Positions 16,264 through 24,693 of a stretch of 64,000 nt of DNA are shown here, piece after piece. The position numbers and the translations under genes are program-made. The stretch is from Candidatus Villigracilis vicinus. Its GTDB lineage: Bacteria; Chloroflexota; Anaerolineae; Anaerolineales; Villigracilaceae. The notes below the pieces were generated by a model. It was not told the DNA's origin. It searched no databases and saw only the letters and a program-made list of their open reading frames with translations. How positions within the stretch are numbered: the first letter of the stretch is position 1; each line of letters begins with the position of its first letter. Where the stretch lies: NCBI GenBank assembly GCA_016721315.1, contig JADKIL010000005.1, positions 248,001 to 312,000 of the forward strand. Reading direction: 5' to 3'.

Positions 16264-16789
16264 ACCCAAGCTTTTCCATAAAGACATTATCGTCATAATG
16301 ATTGTAGATCGCGTTCTGATAGAACAAGACCACCTCCAGCGGAATCGGACGGAAGAAGTGGCAATCTGTGCCAACATTCAATCCATTACGTTTGACCATC
16401 TGCAATTGGTGGACGTGCCCAAAAAGATAGAACTCCCCGCCCAATGCCTCGTCTGGTTCGTGGACAAGCTGCAAGCGCTGACCTTCCACCTCGATCACCG
16501 TATTAGGTTCGATGATCTCACAAGTCTGCGCAAGGACTTCCAGCATCTCTGGCGTATCATAATTTCCCGGCAGAAGAATGATTTTCCCGTTGAGTCTGCT
16601 GACATACTCCAGACATTCCAGCGCCCCAAAATCACCAAGGTGATAGACAGTATCTCCCGGCTGGACAGCTGAATTCCAATTGGCGATCAATGCCGCATCC
16701 ATCGAAGCCACATCCGCGAAGGGACGGCGGGAGAATTCCAGCGTGCGTTGATGACCAAAATGCGTATCGGCAGTAAAAAATGTGCTCAT
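16262..16789 (-). CDS. Calcineurin-like metallophosphoesterase
   Basis: 175 residues. Metal-binding motifs in order: ADTH (D8, H10), HLGDFG (D about 53), LPGNYD, LVHEPDE and GHVH near the C-terminus. The usual G-N-H-D is G-N-Y-D here, replacing the histidine that often stabilises the leaving group; other small YfcE-like phosphoesterases show similar changes. Substrate unknown. Four-base overlap (ATGA) with the upstream DUF1801 gene shows one transcript. Confidence 0.85.
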   Translation of the reverse strand: MSTFFTADTHFGHQRTLEFSRRPFADVASMDAALIANWNSAVQPGDTVYHLGDFGALECLEYVSRLNGKIILLPGNYDTPEMLEVLAQTCEIIEPNTVIEVEGQRLQLVHEPDEALGGEFYLFGHVHQLQMVKRNGLNVGTDCHFFRPIPLEVVLFYQNAIYNHYDDNVFMEKLG

Positions 16790-17169
16790 GACTTGGCTTT
16801 AGTACTCTTCTTTGGCGTTGTTTGGGCAGAGACTTCCTTGACGCGGAACTGAACGATCTTCGTGATCAAGGCGTACGGGATCGGTTTATCCAATGGAAAC
16901 TTGACCGAGCCTTTCGCTCCTTCATACACAGCCAATTCTTTCTTGAACTTTTCAATACCAGATGGCGTGGGGTAAAAGCCGATGTGTTCCTTGAATGCTG
17001 AAAAATGCATGAGATTCTTGCCATTGAGTTTGAAGGTGGGAATTCCGTAACTCATCGCCTCCTCTGCCTTCGGTGCAGACTTGTGAATGACCGCCCGGAT
17101 CTTTTGCAAAATGACTTGCACAGTAGCGGGGTACCTGGCAATAAATTCTTCCATTGGGCTTGCAGACAT
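16786..17169 (-). CDS. DUF1801 family protein
   Basis: 127 residues from the ATG at 17169, which has GGAGAT upstream; the longer frame to 17256 has no such signal. MEEFIARYPATVQVILQKIR followed by APKAEEAMSYGIPTFKLNGK is the hallmark of the DUF1801/YdhG-type domain (iron-chaperone-frataxin-like fold). The tail is lysine-rich. Biochemical role is not established for most members. Cotranscribed with the phosphoesterase. Confidence 0.8.
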   Translation of the reverse strand: MSASPMEEFIARYPATVQVILQKIRAVIHKSAPKAEEAMSYGIPTFKLNGKNLMHFSAFKEHIGFYPTPSGIEKFKKELAVYEGAKGSVKFPLDKPIPYALITKIVQFRVKEVSAQTTPKKSTKAKS

Positions 17170-17291
17170 GGTTGATCTCCTTTTCCAAAGCATCGACACC
17201 CCCATTGTAAACGACAAGACTTCGGCATACGAAAAAAAATCCCTCTTTAAGATCAAGAGGGATTTGGGGTAAAAAAATTTAAAGTATAGTT

Positions 17292-17765
17292 CTATAAAAT
17301 CGCAAGCGGTTTGGCGTCCGTCGGGTCAATGGCAACACCTTCGCAGTCTGCCACCGCAACGATCTGGTATTTGATTGGCGAGAAGACAGAGTTGGAGCTG
17401 GAAAGGTTTGTCCCGCCCGAGATCGAGAGCGTGCCGCCGAAAAGTTCCACAGACACTTTCCCGCCGCTAACCATGGCAATGCTGAAGGGCAGAGTACGTG
17501 TCTCGTTTTCCTTCAGCTCGAAACCATCCAATTTAACAAATGCAAGGTCTTTCTTCATCTCGCGCTGTTGACCGTTGAATTCACTGGTTGATAATTCCAC
17601 CACCGCAACACGTACAGACAAAACTTTCTGGTCGCTTTTGGCTGTGATGGTCACCTTTCCCGAGACTTCCTCCGTGTTCCTGTTGATCTGAGAAGGAACT
17701 TCCACCAATTCGACCTTTGCGGTGCCGATCCCCAAACCTTTCTTTAACTTGCTGAAAAGACCCAT
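17292..17765 (-). CDS. Spo0M-like (arrestin-fold) protein
   Basis: 157 residues. The opening MGLFSKLKKGLGIGTAKVEL and the beta-sandwich pattern (GKVTITAKSDQKVLSVRVAV, later LPFSIAM) match the SpoOM family, named for a sporulation-control protein of Bacillus but widespread in non-sporulating bacteria. No sporulation genes are seen here, so the family name should not be read as function. AAAGGAG lies 7 bases before the ATG. Confidence 0.75.
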   Translation of the reverse strand: MGLFSKLKKGLGIGTAKVELVEVPSQINRNTEEVSGKVTITAKSDQKVLSVRVAVVELSTSEFNGQQREMKKDLAFVKLDGFELKENETRTLPFSIAMVSGGKVSVELFGGTLSISGGTNLSSSNSVFSPIKYQIVAVADCEGVAIDPTDAKPLAIL

Positions 17766-17868
17766 TGCATTTCTCCTTTGGAATATATGTACGAACGTTT
17801 CAACAACGGCGCATCATATATCACCAAATGGAAAGAAGCAAGAAAAAACCTGTTTGCAATTTGCAAAC

Positions 17869-17896
17869 AAAAACCGCACTACTTGTGCGGCTTTTT
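17869..17896. terminator. Intrinsic terminator
   Basis: aaaaaccgcac and gtgcggcttttt around a 5-base loop; lies just past the stop of the TDH-like gene on the minus strand. Confidence 0.75.
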
Positions 17897-17917
17897 ACAA
17901 ACGATCTACACGATCCC

Positions 17918-18931
17918 CTATTTTCCATACCTCTTCCTTATCTCCGGCAGGAAGTATTCTTCAAAGAAACGGTCCACGTCATAATCGGGCTTCCAGTTCC
18001 AGTCAGTGCGAGCGCGTGAATCATCCACATCTTCGGGCCACGAATCAACGATGCCCTGGCGGCGCGGGTTAGGCTCATAGGTCACCATTGCATTCGGGAA
18101 AGCTTTCAACGCTCGTTTGCGGAAATCTTCGGCAGTGATGGCAAAAGCAGCCACGTTATATACATTCGTCGTCAGGCTCTCACGCGGAGCATCCAGCATC
18201 ATCATCAACGACTTGATCGCATCCGGCATCGCCATGAACGAGATCTTGGTATCGGGGCGCACAAAACAGGAATACGCCTTCCCCTGCGCCGCTGCATGCA
18301 GCATCTCGGGACCATAGTCACTCGTCCCGCCGCTGGGAAGGGTAAAGGCGCTGATCAAGCCCGGGAAACGGATCGCTCGAAAGTCCAGCATGACCGGGGG
18401 CTTTTCATCCAAATGTTTTTGTCCGTGAAACTTGCTGTAATACATCCCCAGCTTTTCGCAATATAACTTATTGCAGCCGTACATGGTGTGCGGAAAATCC
18501 CAATCCTCTTCCACTACTGTTCCTGCGCCGCGCTTGGCTTCGAGGGTTGGCATTCCATACGCCGCAATGGAGCTTGGGAATAGGAACTTGACCGACTTGC
18601 CGTACTTCTCAGAACGATACGCCGCCAGCATCAACAGTTGCATCGTCCCTTCCACGTTAATGCGATGCGCCTCCTCCGTGGCGATCTCTGCTTTTGATGA
18701 AAGCGAAGCCGCCAAATGAAAGATCACATCAAAATCATAATCATAAAAAACTTTTACTTTATATACAAGATCGCCTTGCACATGTTCTGCCACTAAACTC
18801 TTGATCGATTCTGGCAAAGGGGCAATATCCGATGTTACAACACGGTAGCCGCCCTTCTTTGCCAATTCCTGCACCAGCGCCTGACCGATCTCGCCGCATG
18901 CACCTGTTATCAGCACTTGCTTCACAGTCAT
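17918..18931 (-). CDS. TDH-like NAD-dependent epimerase/dehydrogenase (extended SDR)
   Basis: 337 residues from the ATG at 18931, which has AGGAG six bases upstream; the longer frame runs into a repeat element. N-terminal TGACGEIGQAL binds NAD, the active site is YGCNK with SS in LFPSSIAAYG, and the stretch RAIRFPGLISAFTLPSGGTS, followed by a FVRPDT segment, is typical of SDR-type L-threonine 3-dehydrogenases, which oxidise threonine to 2-amino-3-oxobutanoate. D-erythronate dehydrogenase-like relatives are the main alternative. A companion KBL (glycine C-acetyltransferase) gene is not in the window. Confidence 0.75.
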   Translation of the reverse strand: MTVKQVLITGACGEIGQALVQELAKKGGYRVVTSDIAPLPESIKSLVAEHVQGDLVYKVKVFYDYDFDVIFHLAASLSSKAEIATEEAHRINVEGTMQLLMLAAYRSEKYGKSVKFLFPSSIAAYGMPTLEAKRGAGTVVEEDWDFPHTMYGCNKLYCEKLGMYYSKFHGQKHLDEKPPVMLDFRAIRFPGLISAFTLPSGGTSDYGPEMLHAAAQGKAYSCFVRPDTKISFMAMPDAIKSLMMMLDAPRESLTTNVYNVAAFAITAEDFRKRALKAFPNAMVTYEPNPRRQGIVDSWPEDVDDSRARTDWNWKPDYDVDRFFEEYFLPEIRKRYGK

Positions 18932-18945
18932 CTTCATCTCCTGAT

Positions 18946-18955
18946 ATGCTAGAAT
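18946..18955 (+). promoter_or_regulatory. Extended -10 box (TATGCTAGAAT)
   Basis: Same TGC-TAGAAT box as before nusA. On the plus strand it would read into the repeat element and the lipoprotein gene at 19127. It overlaps the start region of the divergent TDH-like gene. Confidence 0.35.
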
Positions 18956-18963
18956 CATGCTAT

Positions 18964-19077
18964 GTGTCACTCTGAGGGAGCGATAGCGACCGAAGAGTCT
19001 CTGGTAATTGACGTAGAGATCCTCACCGCACTGCATCCGCAGAGCGGTGCATGTGTCGCTACCGCTCAGGATGACAT
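18964..19077. repeat. Palindromic element, GTCATCCTGAGCG type
   Basis: Outer arms tgtcactctgagggagcgat and accgctcaggatgaca, with inner inverted stretches (gtgcat/atgcac around 19027-19053). Elements with these ends are widespread non-coding palindromes. It sits between two divergent genes and creates false N-terminal extensions for both. Confidence 0.75.
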
Positions 19078-19126
19078 CAATGTAATTTTACGACATATTG
19101 AAATAAATCTTTGTCATAAAAACCCG

Positions 19127-19915
19127 ATGACTTTCCAACGATTTTTAATTTCAGGTTTCCTCGCCGTATTCCTCACATCCTGCTCCGCTATGGATGCATT
19201 GCTCGCCACGTCCACACCCATGCCGGCGACGGAAACCCCGCCTCCCACTGCGACCATTCTCTGGTTCCCGCCATCTGCTACATCCACGCCCCAACTTTTA
19301 TCCACCAAGGCTCCCACCCCAGAGATGCGCCCCGGTCTCGGCACAGACCTGCTCACCGATGATTTCTCCGATCGGTTCAACTGGGATACCGCCACGTCAA
19401 ATGAAGCCAGTGCTGAAATCAACGATAACCGCCTGACGCTCGCCGTGCAGAGTCAGGTCTATATGACCAGCCTGCGCCGCGATACCCTGCTCAGCGACTA
19501 TTACGCCGAGATCACCGCCCAGCCCAGCCTGTGCCGCGGTGAAGACAGCTACGGCATCCTTATCCGCGCTAATGGCGGTTCCTATTACCGCTTCGCCCTC
19601 GCCTGCGACGGAACTGTGCGCGCAGAACGGGTGAACAACAGCGTTCGTCTTGTTTTACAGCAACCGCTCCCCAGCGGAGATGTACCCCCCGGCGCACCGG
19701 GCAATGTGCGCATTGGGGTTTGGGTGGTCGGCGGAGAAATGCGTCTCTTTCTAAACGGAAGGTTTCAGTTCAATATCTACGACCCTTCCTTCCCCATTGG
19801 TTCCATTGGAGTCTTCGTTCGTTCGGCTGGGGAGACCGCCGCGGTGGTTTCATTCTCCGATCTGGTCATCCAGGAAGTGAATTACACCCCGCCAGCCGTA
19901 ACCGCTACGCCGTAA
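19127..19915 (+). CDS. Lipoprotein with beta-sandwich (LamG/DUF1080-like) domain
   Basis: 262 residues. MTFQRFLISGFLAVFLTSC is a lipoprotein signal with lipobox L-T-S-C, followed by a Thr/Pro-rich spacer to about residue 65. The rest (DDFSDRFNWDTATSNEASAE, SLCRGEDSYGILIRANGG, RIGVWVVGGEMRLFLNGRF, GSIGVFVRSA) has the strand order of concanavalin-like domains seen in LamG/DUF1080 proteins, which often bind carbohydrate. The ATG at 19127 is used, since the 55 codons upstream are repeat sequence. Confidence 0.7.
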   Translation: MTFQRFLISGFLAVFLTSCSAMDALLATSTPMPATETPPPTATILWFPPSATSTPQLLSTKAPTPEMRPGLGTDLLTDDFSDRFNWDTATSNEASAEINDNRLTLAVQSQVYMTSLRRDTLLSDYYAEITAQPSLCRGEDSYGILIRANGGSYYRFALACDGTVRAERVNNSVRLVLQQPLPSGDVPPGAPGNVRIGVWVVGGEMRLFLNGRFQFNIYDPSFPIGSIGVFVRSAGETAAVVSFSDLVIQEVNYTPPAVTATP

Positions 19916-19954
19916 AACATTTACGTTTGACGATTTTTGATTTACGATTGGCAA
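19912..19954. repeat. 7-base-period repeat
   Basis: Heptads ttacgtt/tgacgat/ttttgat/ttacgat follow the stop of the lipoprotein gene. Confidence 0.6.
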
Positions 19955-20026
19955 GATGTGGGGGATACAACGAACAAGCCTTACCCCACAAACCTTATCC
20001 AATCGTTTTGCATTTCACACAGCGGC

Positions 20027-20998
20027 ATGATTCACGCATCCGATTTTCTACACCTCCCCTACACTCCCGACCTGACAGAGGCAGGTATTGCATACGCATT
20101 GCGTTCGCTGGCATATTCCTACGAACGCGAGGGCAGGTCACCCTATGGACGTCTGCGCCGTTTGGTTGCAAATGTATCCGTGGAACTGGCCTTCCGGCGC
20201 CACCTTAGTCAGGAAAATACTCCTTTTGATATCAAAGCCTCCACTCCATTTACAGATCACGAACGGTTCGATGTGGTCTTGAATGGACATCGCTGCGATA
20301 TCAAGACATTTCTTATTTCACACCGTGAGCAGATCAAAGACATTCGCCAAAACCCAGCCATATTGATGGACGCCCCCGCGCTGGTGCCATCCGATTCACA
20401 CGCAGGCGATGGACACTCCTATGACGATATCTACCTCTTTGCCTTCATGACCGGGCTGGTCGCCGCCTCGCAAGCCGATCTGCAAAAAGCGCTCGCAAAG
20501 AGGCAACCGCACTACCTCGTTCACGTCATGCCAATGCAATGGCGCAAACCATTGCACTGGAAACCGCTTGGAACATTGGTCTTAAAATCAGAATCAGCGG
20601 AGGAACTGATCGTCGAAGTGAACGGTCAGGATGAGGCGCGGGAAATGAAGCGCAAGGTTATCAGCCTCGCGCCGGGGGTGAAGGCAAAGGTCAACGAGTC
20701 GTTCTATTCCATTACTTCGCTGCACGTCCAGCGAATGCCTGAAGCACGCGTAGGCATTCATGGTGAAGGCATCAGTCAAACACATGTGATCACCCCACAC
20801 GATTGGGCGAATATCTGGGTCTACGGCATGGACATATTTATGACAGGGTATGCCAGCTACGAAGAAATGAGTCAACGAGCAACCCTGCTCCAGCCAGGTT
20901 CAAAGACATTCCAATACGAACGCACTCATGTAAAGAACCTCGCCCTGCCGGTTTCCAAATTGAAGTCAATAAAAAAATTACTGACTTCAATCAAGTAA
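20027..20998 (+). CDS. Unknown protein with a PD-(D/E)XK-nuclease-like core
   Basis: 323 residues from the ATG at 20027; the frame runs to 19937 but that part overlaps repeat DNA. No signal peptide. Residues about 76-97 read HERFDVVLNGHRCDIKTFL: an acidic strand (D), nine residues later D-x-K, the pattern of the PD-(D/E)XK nuclease core, with a preceding helix carrying a glutamate (VSVELAFRRHL). The C-terminal half (180-323) is beta-rich and unrecognised. A restriction-like or repair nuclease is possible; no methyltransferase partner is nearby, and a non-nucleolytic relative cannot be excluded. Confidence 0.5.
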   Translation: MIHASDFLHLPYTPDLTEAGIAYALRSLAYSYEREGRSPYGRLRRLVANVSVELAFRRHLSQENTPFDIKASTPFTDHERFDVVLNGHRCDIKTFLISHREQIKDIRQNPAILMDAPALVPSDSHAGDGHSYDDIYLFAFMTGLVAASQADLQKALAKRQPHYLVHVMPMQWRKPLHWKPLGTLVLKSESAEELIVEVNGQDEAREMKRKVISLAPGVKAKVNESFYSITSLHVQRMPEARVGIHGEGISQTHVITPHDWANIWVYGMDIFMTGYASYEEMSQRATLLQPGSKTFQYERTHVKNLALPVSKLKSIKKLLTSIK

Positions 20999-21063
20999 GT
21001 CACGCTTGCGCGTATCTCCTTTTCATGTACCTCATAGCAAAGTAGGGTAAGATTATCTTGAAT

Positions 21064-21885
21064 ATGGAATCCGCAAACGAACCTACTGCCACCAAAGAAC
21101 CGACGATCGCCCGCAGACAAAAACCGCGCGGCACGAACCCGTTCTTATCCACGCTCGGCATCGCTCTCTTGATCGCAACGCTCTTCACCGCATGGACTCC
21201 AACCAGCTTTTTCGCCAGCAATCTGGAAGAGCAACTTCGCACCCTGCTCACGCCTCAAGCCAACGCGCAGAACGGACCCCTGACCCCAATACCGCAAGTT
21301 CGCATTGGGATCGTGGCTGGGCACATGGGCAACGACTCCGGTGCGGTCTGCCTCGACGAGAACGGACTGCCGACACTGACCGAAGCGGATGTCAACCTTT
21401 CGATCGCAACACTGGTACAGCGCAGCCTCACCGAACGCGGCTATCAAGTGGACTTGCTCAATGAGTTCGATACCCGCCTGAATGGGTATCGCGCGGCAGC
21501 GGTCGTTTCCATACATAATGACTCATGCGATTACATCAACGATGAAGCGACCGGCTTCAAAGTGGCGGCATCGCTCGAAACGCGGGATGTCAATCGCGCC
21601 CAACGCCTGACCGCCTGCCTGACTGACCGTTATCAACATATGACCGGGCTTGATTTCCATGCCAACAGCATCACGCCTGATATGACCCAATACCATGCCT
21701 TCTCTGAAATCGACCCGAACACCATCACAGCCATCATCGAAACCGGTTTTCTATATCTCGACCAGAACATTCTCACCAAACAGACCGATGTTGTGGCAGA
21801 AGGTGTGACACAGGGCATTCTTTGCTTTATTAACAACGAGAGCGTCCTACCGACCTCCCTTCCCCTGCCGACGATCCAGCCATGA
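21064..21885 (+). CDS. N-acetylmuramoyl-L-alanine amidase (Amidase_3), membrane-anchored
   Basis: 273 residues. An N-terminal hydrophobic helix (about 26-50) anchors it outside the membrane. The zinc amidase pattern is visible: VAGHMGNDSG (H), a glutamate in TEADVNLSIA, VVSIHNDSCD (second H) and AIIETGFL (catalytic E). The enzyme cleaves the bond between muramic acid and the stem peptide. The in-frame TTG at 21058 is an alternative start. The stop overlaps the next gene's ATG (ATGA), so it is cotranscribed with the first L,D-transpeptidase. Confidence 0.85.
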   Translation: MESANEPTATKEPTIARRQKPRGTNPFLSTLGIALLIATLFTAWTPTSFFASNLEEQLRTLLTPQANAQNGPLTPIPQVRIGIVAGHMGNDSGAVCLDENGLPTLTEADVNLSIATLVQRSLTERGYQVDLLNEFDTRLNGYRAAAVVSIHNDSCDYINDEATGFKVAASLETRDVNRAQRLTACLTDRYQHMTGLDFHANSITPDMTQYHAFSEIDPNTITAIIETGFLYLDQNILTKQTDVVAEGVTQGILCFINNESVLPTSLPLPTIQP

Positions 21886-22562
21886 GTTCGCGCGTTATCG
21901 GCTTCCTCCTCGCAGTGACCATCATGCTGCTCGGTGCAGTCGCATGGACGGTTACCTCGTCGCAAGCGCTTGGTTCGATTACACCCGTTACGCCTACATA
22001 CGCCAAAGCATTCGCCGTTGCCGAGCTTGCAAAGCCAACATACACCCCATCCCCTATTGCCACAATCGCCCCTACAGAAACTCCAACGAATACGCCAGAA
22101 GCAGTTGCAGAAGCCGTGATCGTAGATTCGCCGATTCGAGCCATGGCAGCCGAGTCACAGGCAGAGGTGCCGGTCAGCTATAGCAGCGGGAAATATATCC
22201 TCGTGGATATTTCTGAACAACATATGTATGTATATGAAGGCGATCTATTGGTGTATAGCTTTATCGCTTCAACAGGCATGAATAATGCCACCCGCACCGG
22301 TACATTCAGTGTGCTGGATAAAATTCCCAATGCCTATGGTGCCACCTGGGATCTTTGGATGCCCAACTGGTTGGGCATCTATTGGGCAGGCAGCCTGGAA
22401 AACGGTATCCACGCCTTGCCGATCCTTTCGAACGGCGCCACGCTTTGGTCGGGCTTTTTAGGCAGCCCGATCTCGTACGGGTGTGTTGTGTTGGACACCT
22501 TCGATGCGCAAGTATTGTATGAGTGGGCAGAGGTGGGTGTTCCTGTGGAAATTCAATGGTGA
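21882..22562 (+). CDS. L,D-transpeptidase (YkuD domain), membrane-anchored
   Basis: 226 residues: transmembrane helix at about 5-28, Thr/Pro-rich spacer (30-95), then a YkuD domain starting ILVDISEQHMYVYEGD. The catalytic motif is GIHALP followed about 17 residues later by SYGCVVLD: histidine and cysteine are kept, but the usual S-H-G-C reads S-Y-G-C. L,D-transpeptidases make 3-3 peptidoglycan cross-links or attach proteins. Followed 83 bases later by a related gene. Confidence 0.88.
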   Translation: MSSRVIGFLLAVTIMLLGAVAWTVTSSQALGSITPVTPTYAKAFAVAELAKPTYTPSPIATIAPTETPTNTPEAVAEAVIVDSPIRAMAAESQAEVPVSYSSGKYILVDISEQHMYVYEGDLLVYSFIASTGMNNATRTGTFSVLDKIPNAYGATWDLWMPNWLGIYWAGSLENGIHALPILSNGATLWSGFLGSPISYGCVVLDTFDAQVLYEWAEVGVPVEIQW

Positions 22563-22644
22563 AAACAAGGGCTTTTTGTTTATAATCCTATTAGACGTGT
22601 TCGCTTGAAATTATTTATTCGTTGATGCTGTAAAAGGTGCCTCC

Positions 22645-23553
22645 ATGAACAATCGCTCCACAACCTCACAATCACCAGCGCAATCCGGTGGAAAACCAGC
22701 CAAAGGTCCGGCACAGAAGCGAAATCTTCTCCTCCCCATTTTATTGATCATTACCGGATGCGCCGTTTTCATGTTCGCAGCATGGTCGGCGGTCCGTTCT
22801 CCTGTATTGGCGTCGATTCTTAATCGCGGGTCAAGCAGTACACAGCTTCAGCAAGTGGCGCCGGGACAATCGTACGCGCAGGTATATATCGCCAAGCCAA
22901 CTTACACTCCCATTGCCGCTGAACCGGTGGCACAACAAGTTCAACCGATGCAACCCGTTGCCACGGTCACACCCATCACTCAAGCGGAAGCGATTATTGC
23001 ACCTCAGACTGATGCTCCTGCAACGGAAGCTGCCGCGGCGGTTTTACCAGCTGCCACAGAAGTGGTTGCAAATGCTGAGGTCGGCGCAGTGGTCGTGGAA
23101 GCAGCCATCATCCCAGATACGCCCACGGCTGAGTATGTCGCTCCGCCTACAGCGGTTGCGTATGTTCCACCCGTAAGCGCAAGCACAGGCGGCAGCGGAG
23201 GCGTGCATTGGTTCGATGTTGACCTTTCTGACCAGCGTATGTATGCCTATGAAGGTGATACTCTGGTCAATTCTTTCGTCGTCTCCACCGGCACATGGCA
23301 AACCCCCACAGTGACGGGCAAGTTCAAAGTATGGGTCAAGCTTCGCTCCGCACCCATGTCTGGACCCGGTTATTATCTGCCTGATGTTCCCTATGTGATG
23401 TACTTCTACGGCGATTACGGTATTCACGGAACCTACTGGCATAACAATTTTGGCGTGCCTATGAGTCATGGCTGTGTCAACTTGAGCATCCCAGATGCCG
23501 AGTGGGCGTACAACTTCGCCTCCGTCGGCACAGTGGTGAACGTACACGATTAA
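22645..23553 (+). CDS. L,D-transpeptidase (YkuD domain), membrane-anchored
   Basis: 302 residues. A transmembrane helix (about 28-48), a long Pro/Ala/Thr/Val spacer (60-180) that would reach through the wall, then a YkuD domain from WFDVDLSDQRMYAYEGD with the full motif GIHGTYWHNNF...MSHGCVNL. Same architecture as the gene at 21882 but with S-H-G-C intact. TATAAT at 22580-22585 lies upstream, so it may have its own promoter. Confidence 0.9.
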   Translation: MNNRSTTSQSPAQSGGKPAKGPAQKRNLLLPILLIITGCAVFMFAAWSAVRSPVLASILNRGSSSTQLQQVAPGQSYAQVYIAKPTYTPIAAEPVAQQVQPMQPVATVTPITQAEAIIAPQTDAPATEAAAAVLPAATEVVANAEVGAVVVEAAIIPDTPTAEYVAPPTAVAYVPPVSASTGGSGGVHWFDVDLSDQRMYAYEGDTLVNSFVVSTGTWQTPTVTGKFKVWVKLRSAPMSGPGYYLPDVPYVMYFYGDYGIHGTYWHNNFGVPMSHGCVNLSIPDAEWAYNFASVGTVVNVHD

Positions 23554-23610
23554 GAGAGTCCCCATCCACAGTTCCGTGGCAAAGATGGACGTCTGATCTA
23601 TTGTTCTGAA

Positions 23611-24635
23611 ATGAAAAATTTATCACGAAGAGACTTTATAAAATTGAGCGGGCTGGGTCTGGCAAGTCTTATGGCGCCCTCGCTCAATTTTGATATAGAT
23701 GACCCGTTCGACCTGCAGCAAGGGCGTGTCACCGTCCGCACGGTTTGGGTGCATGAAACCCCAACCACCGAAGCCCCAAAGACAAAACTACTGCAACGCG
23801 ACTCAGTCTTCGACATCACCAACACTGCCATCAGTGAAGAGACCATCACAGACAACCGCATCTGGTATCAGGTCGGGAACGAAGGCTACGTTCATTCAAG
23901 CAACATCCAGCCGGTGCGCACCTTGTTGAGTCAACCGTATGTAGATAACATTCCACGCGAAGGCTTGCTCGCTGAGGTCAGCGTCCCCTATAGCGATGCC
24001 TTCACAGAACCCGGCACAGAATCTGAAGTGGGCTACCGTATCTATTATGAAACGACCCATTGGGTCAAAGCTTTGGTGGCAGGCACAACCGATGGGCAAC
24101 CCTGGTATCAGATCCGCGACGACAAATGGGACAAGCTCTACTACGTCCGCGCCGAGCACTTGCGCATTCTTACTCCTGACGAACTAATGCCCATCTCTCC
24201 TGAAGTTCCCGCAGAAAATAAAAAGATCATTGTGCGCCTTGAGCAGCAGCTTGTCACCGCCTACGAAATGGATATTCCCGTGTTCAGTGTGCCAGTTTCT
24301 ACAGGCGCCAGACTCCGTAGTGGAACCTACACCACCCCAAGGGCAAGTTCATCACATCCTACAAACGCCCATCCCGCCACATGGCAGCCGGAGATATCGC
24401 CGCAAGTGGTTTCGACCTGCCCGGAGTGCCCTGGGTGCAATACATCACCAAGAGCGGCATCTCCTTCCACGGCACGTTCTGGCACAACGATTATGGGCGT
24501 CCGCGCTCACACGGCTGCATCAATATGAACTGCGCCGCCGCAAAATGGCTTTACCTTTGGTCTTCACCCGATGTTCCGCTCAATAAGGAATTTTCCTACG
24601 GGCACACAGGCACCAAGGTCGAGATCATTGCATAG
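23611..24635 (+). pseudogene. L,D-transpeptidase with Tat signal, frameshifted
   Basis: Starts MKNLSRRDFIKLSGLGLASL, a twin-arginine signal. The first frame reads normally through two SH3-like segments and the start of YkuD to about 24335, then goes out of frame; the rest of YkuD continues in the other frame, with SFHGTFWHNDYG and RSHGCINM, ending at 24635. The break is at accaccccaag (C run at 24335-24338): one more C would restore T-T-P-K-G-K-F. So it is one base short, either a real mutation or a homopolymer reading error. The intact neighbour at 24694 is a close paralogue. If an error, this is a working gene of about 341 residues. Confidence 0.85.
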
Positions 24636-24693
24636 TAGTACCAAAGAGATATTTTCTTATCCCCCTCTCAACCTTTATATTTACAATCGAATT

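Noticed and set aside
17778..17984. Plus-strand ORF of 68 residues (MEYMYERFNNG...)
   Set aside because: Its start looks protein-like, but it runs through a terminator hairpin and into the 3' end of the TDH-like gene on the other strand.
18932..19126. Longer N-termini for the TDH-like gene (to 19036) and for the lipoprotein (from 18962)
   Set aside because: Both extensions read through the palindromic element at 18964-19077; proper starts with ribosome-binding site or signal peptide lie inside.
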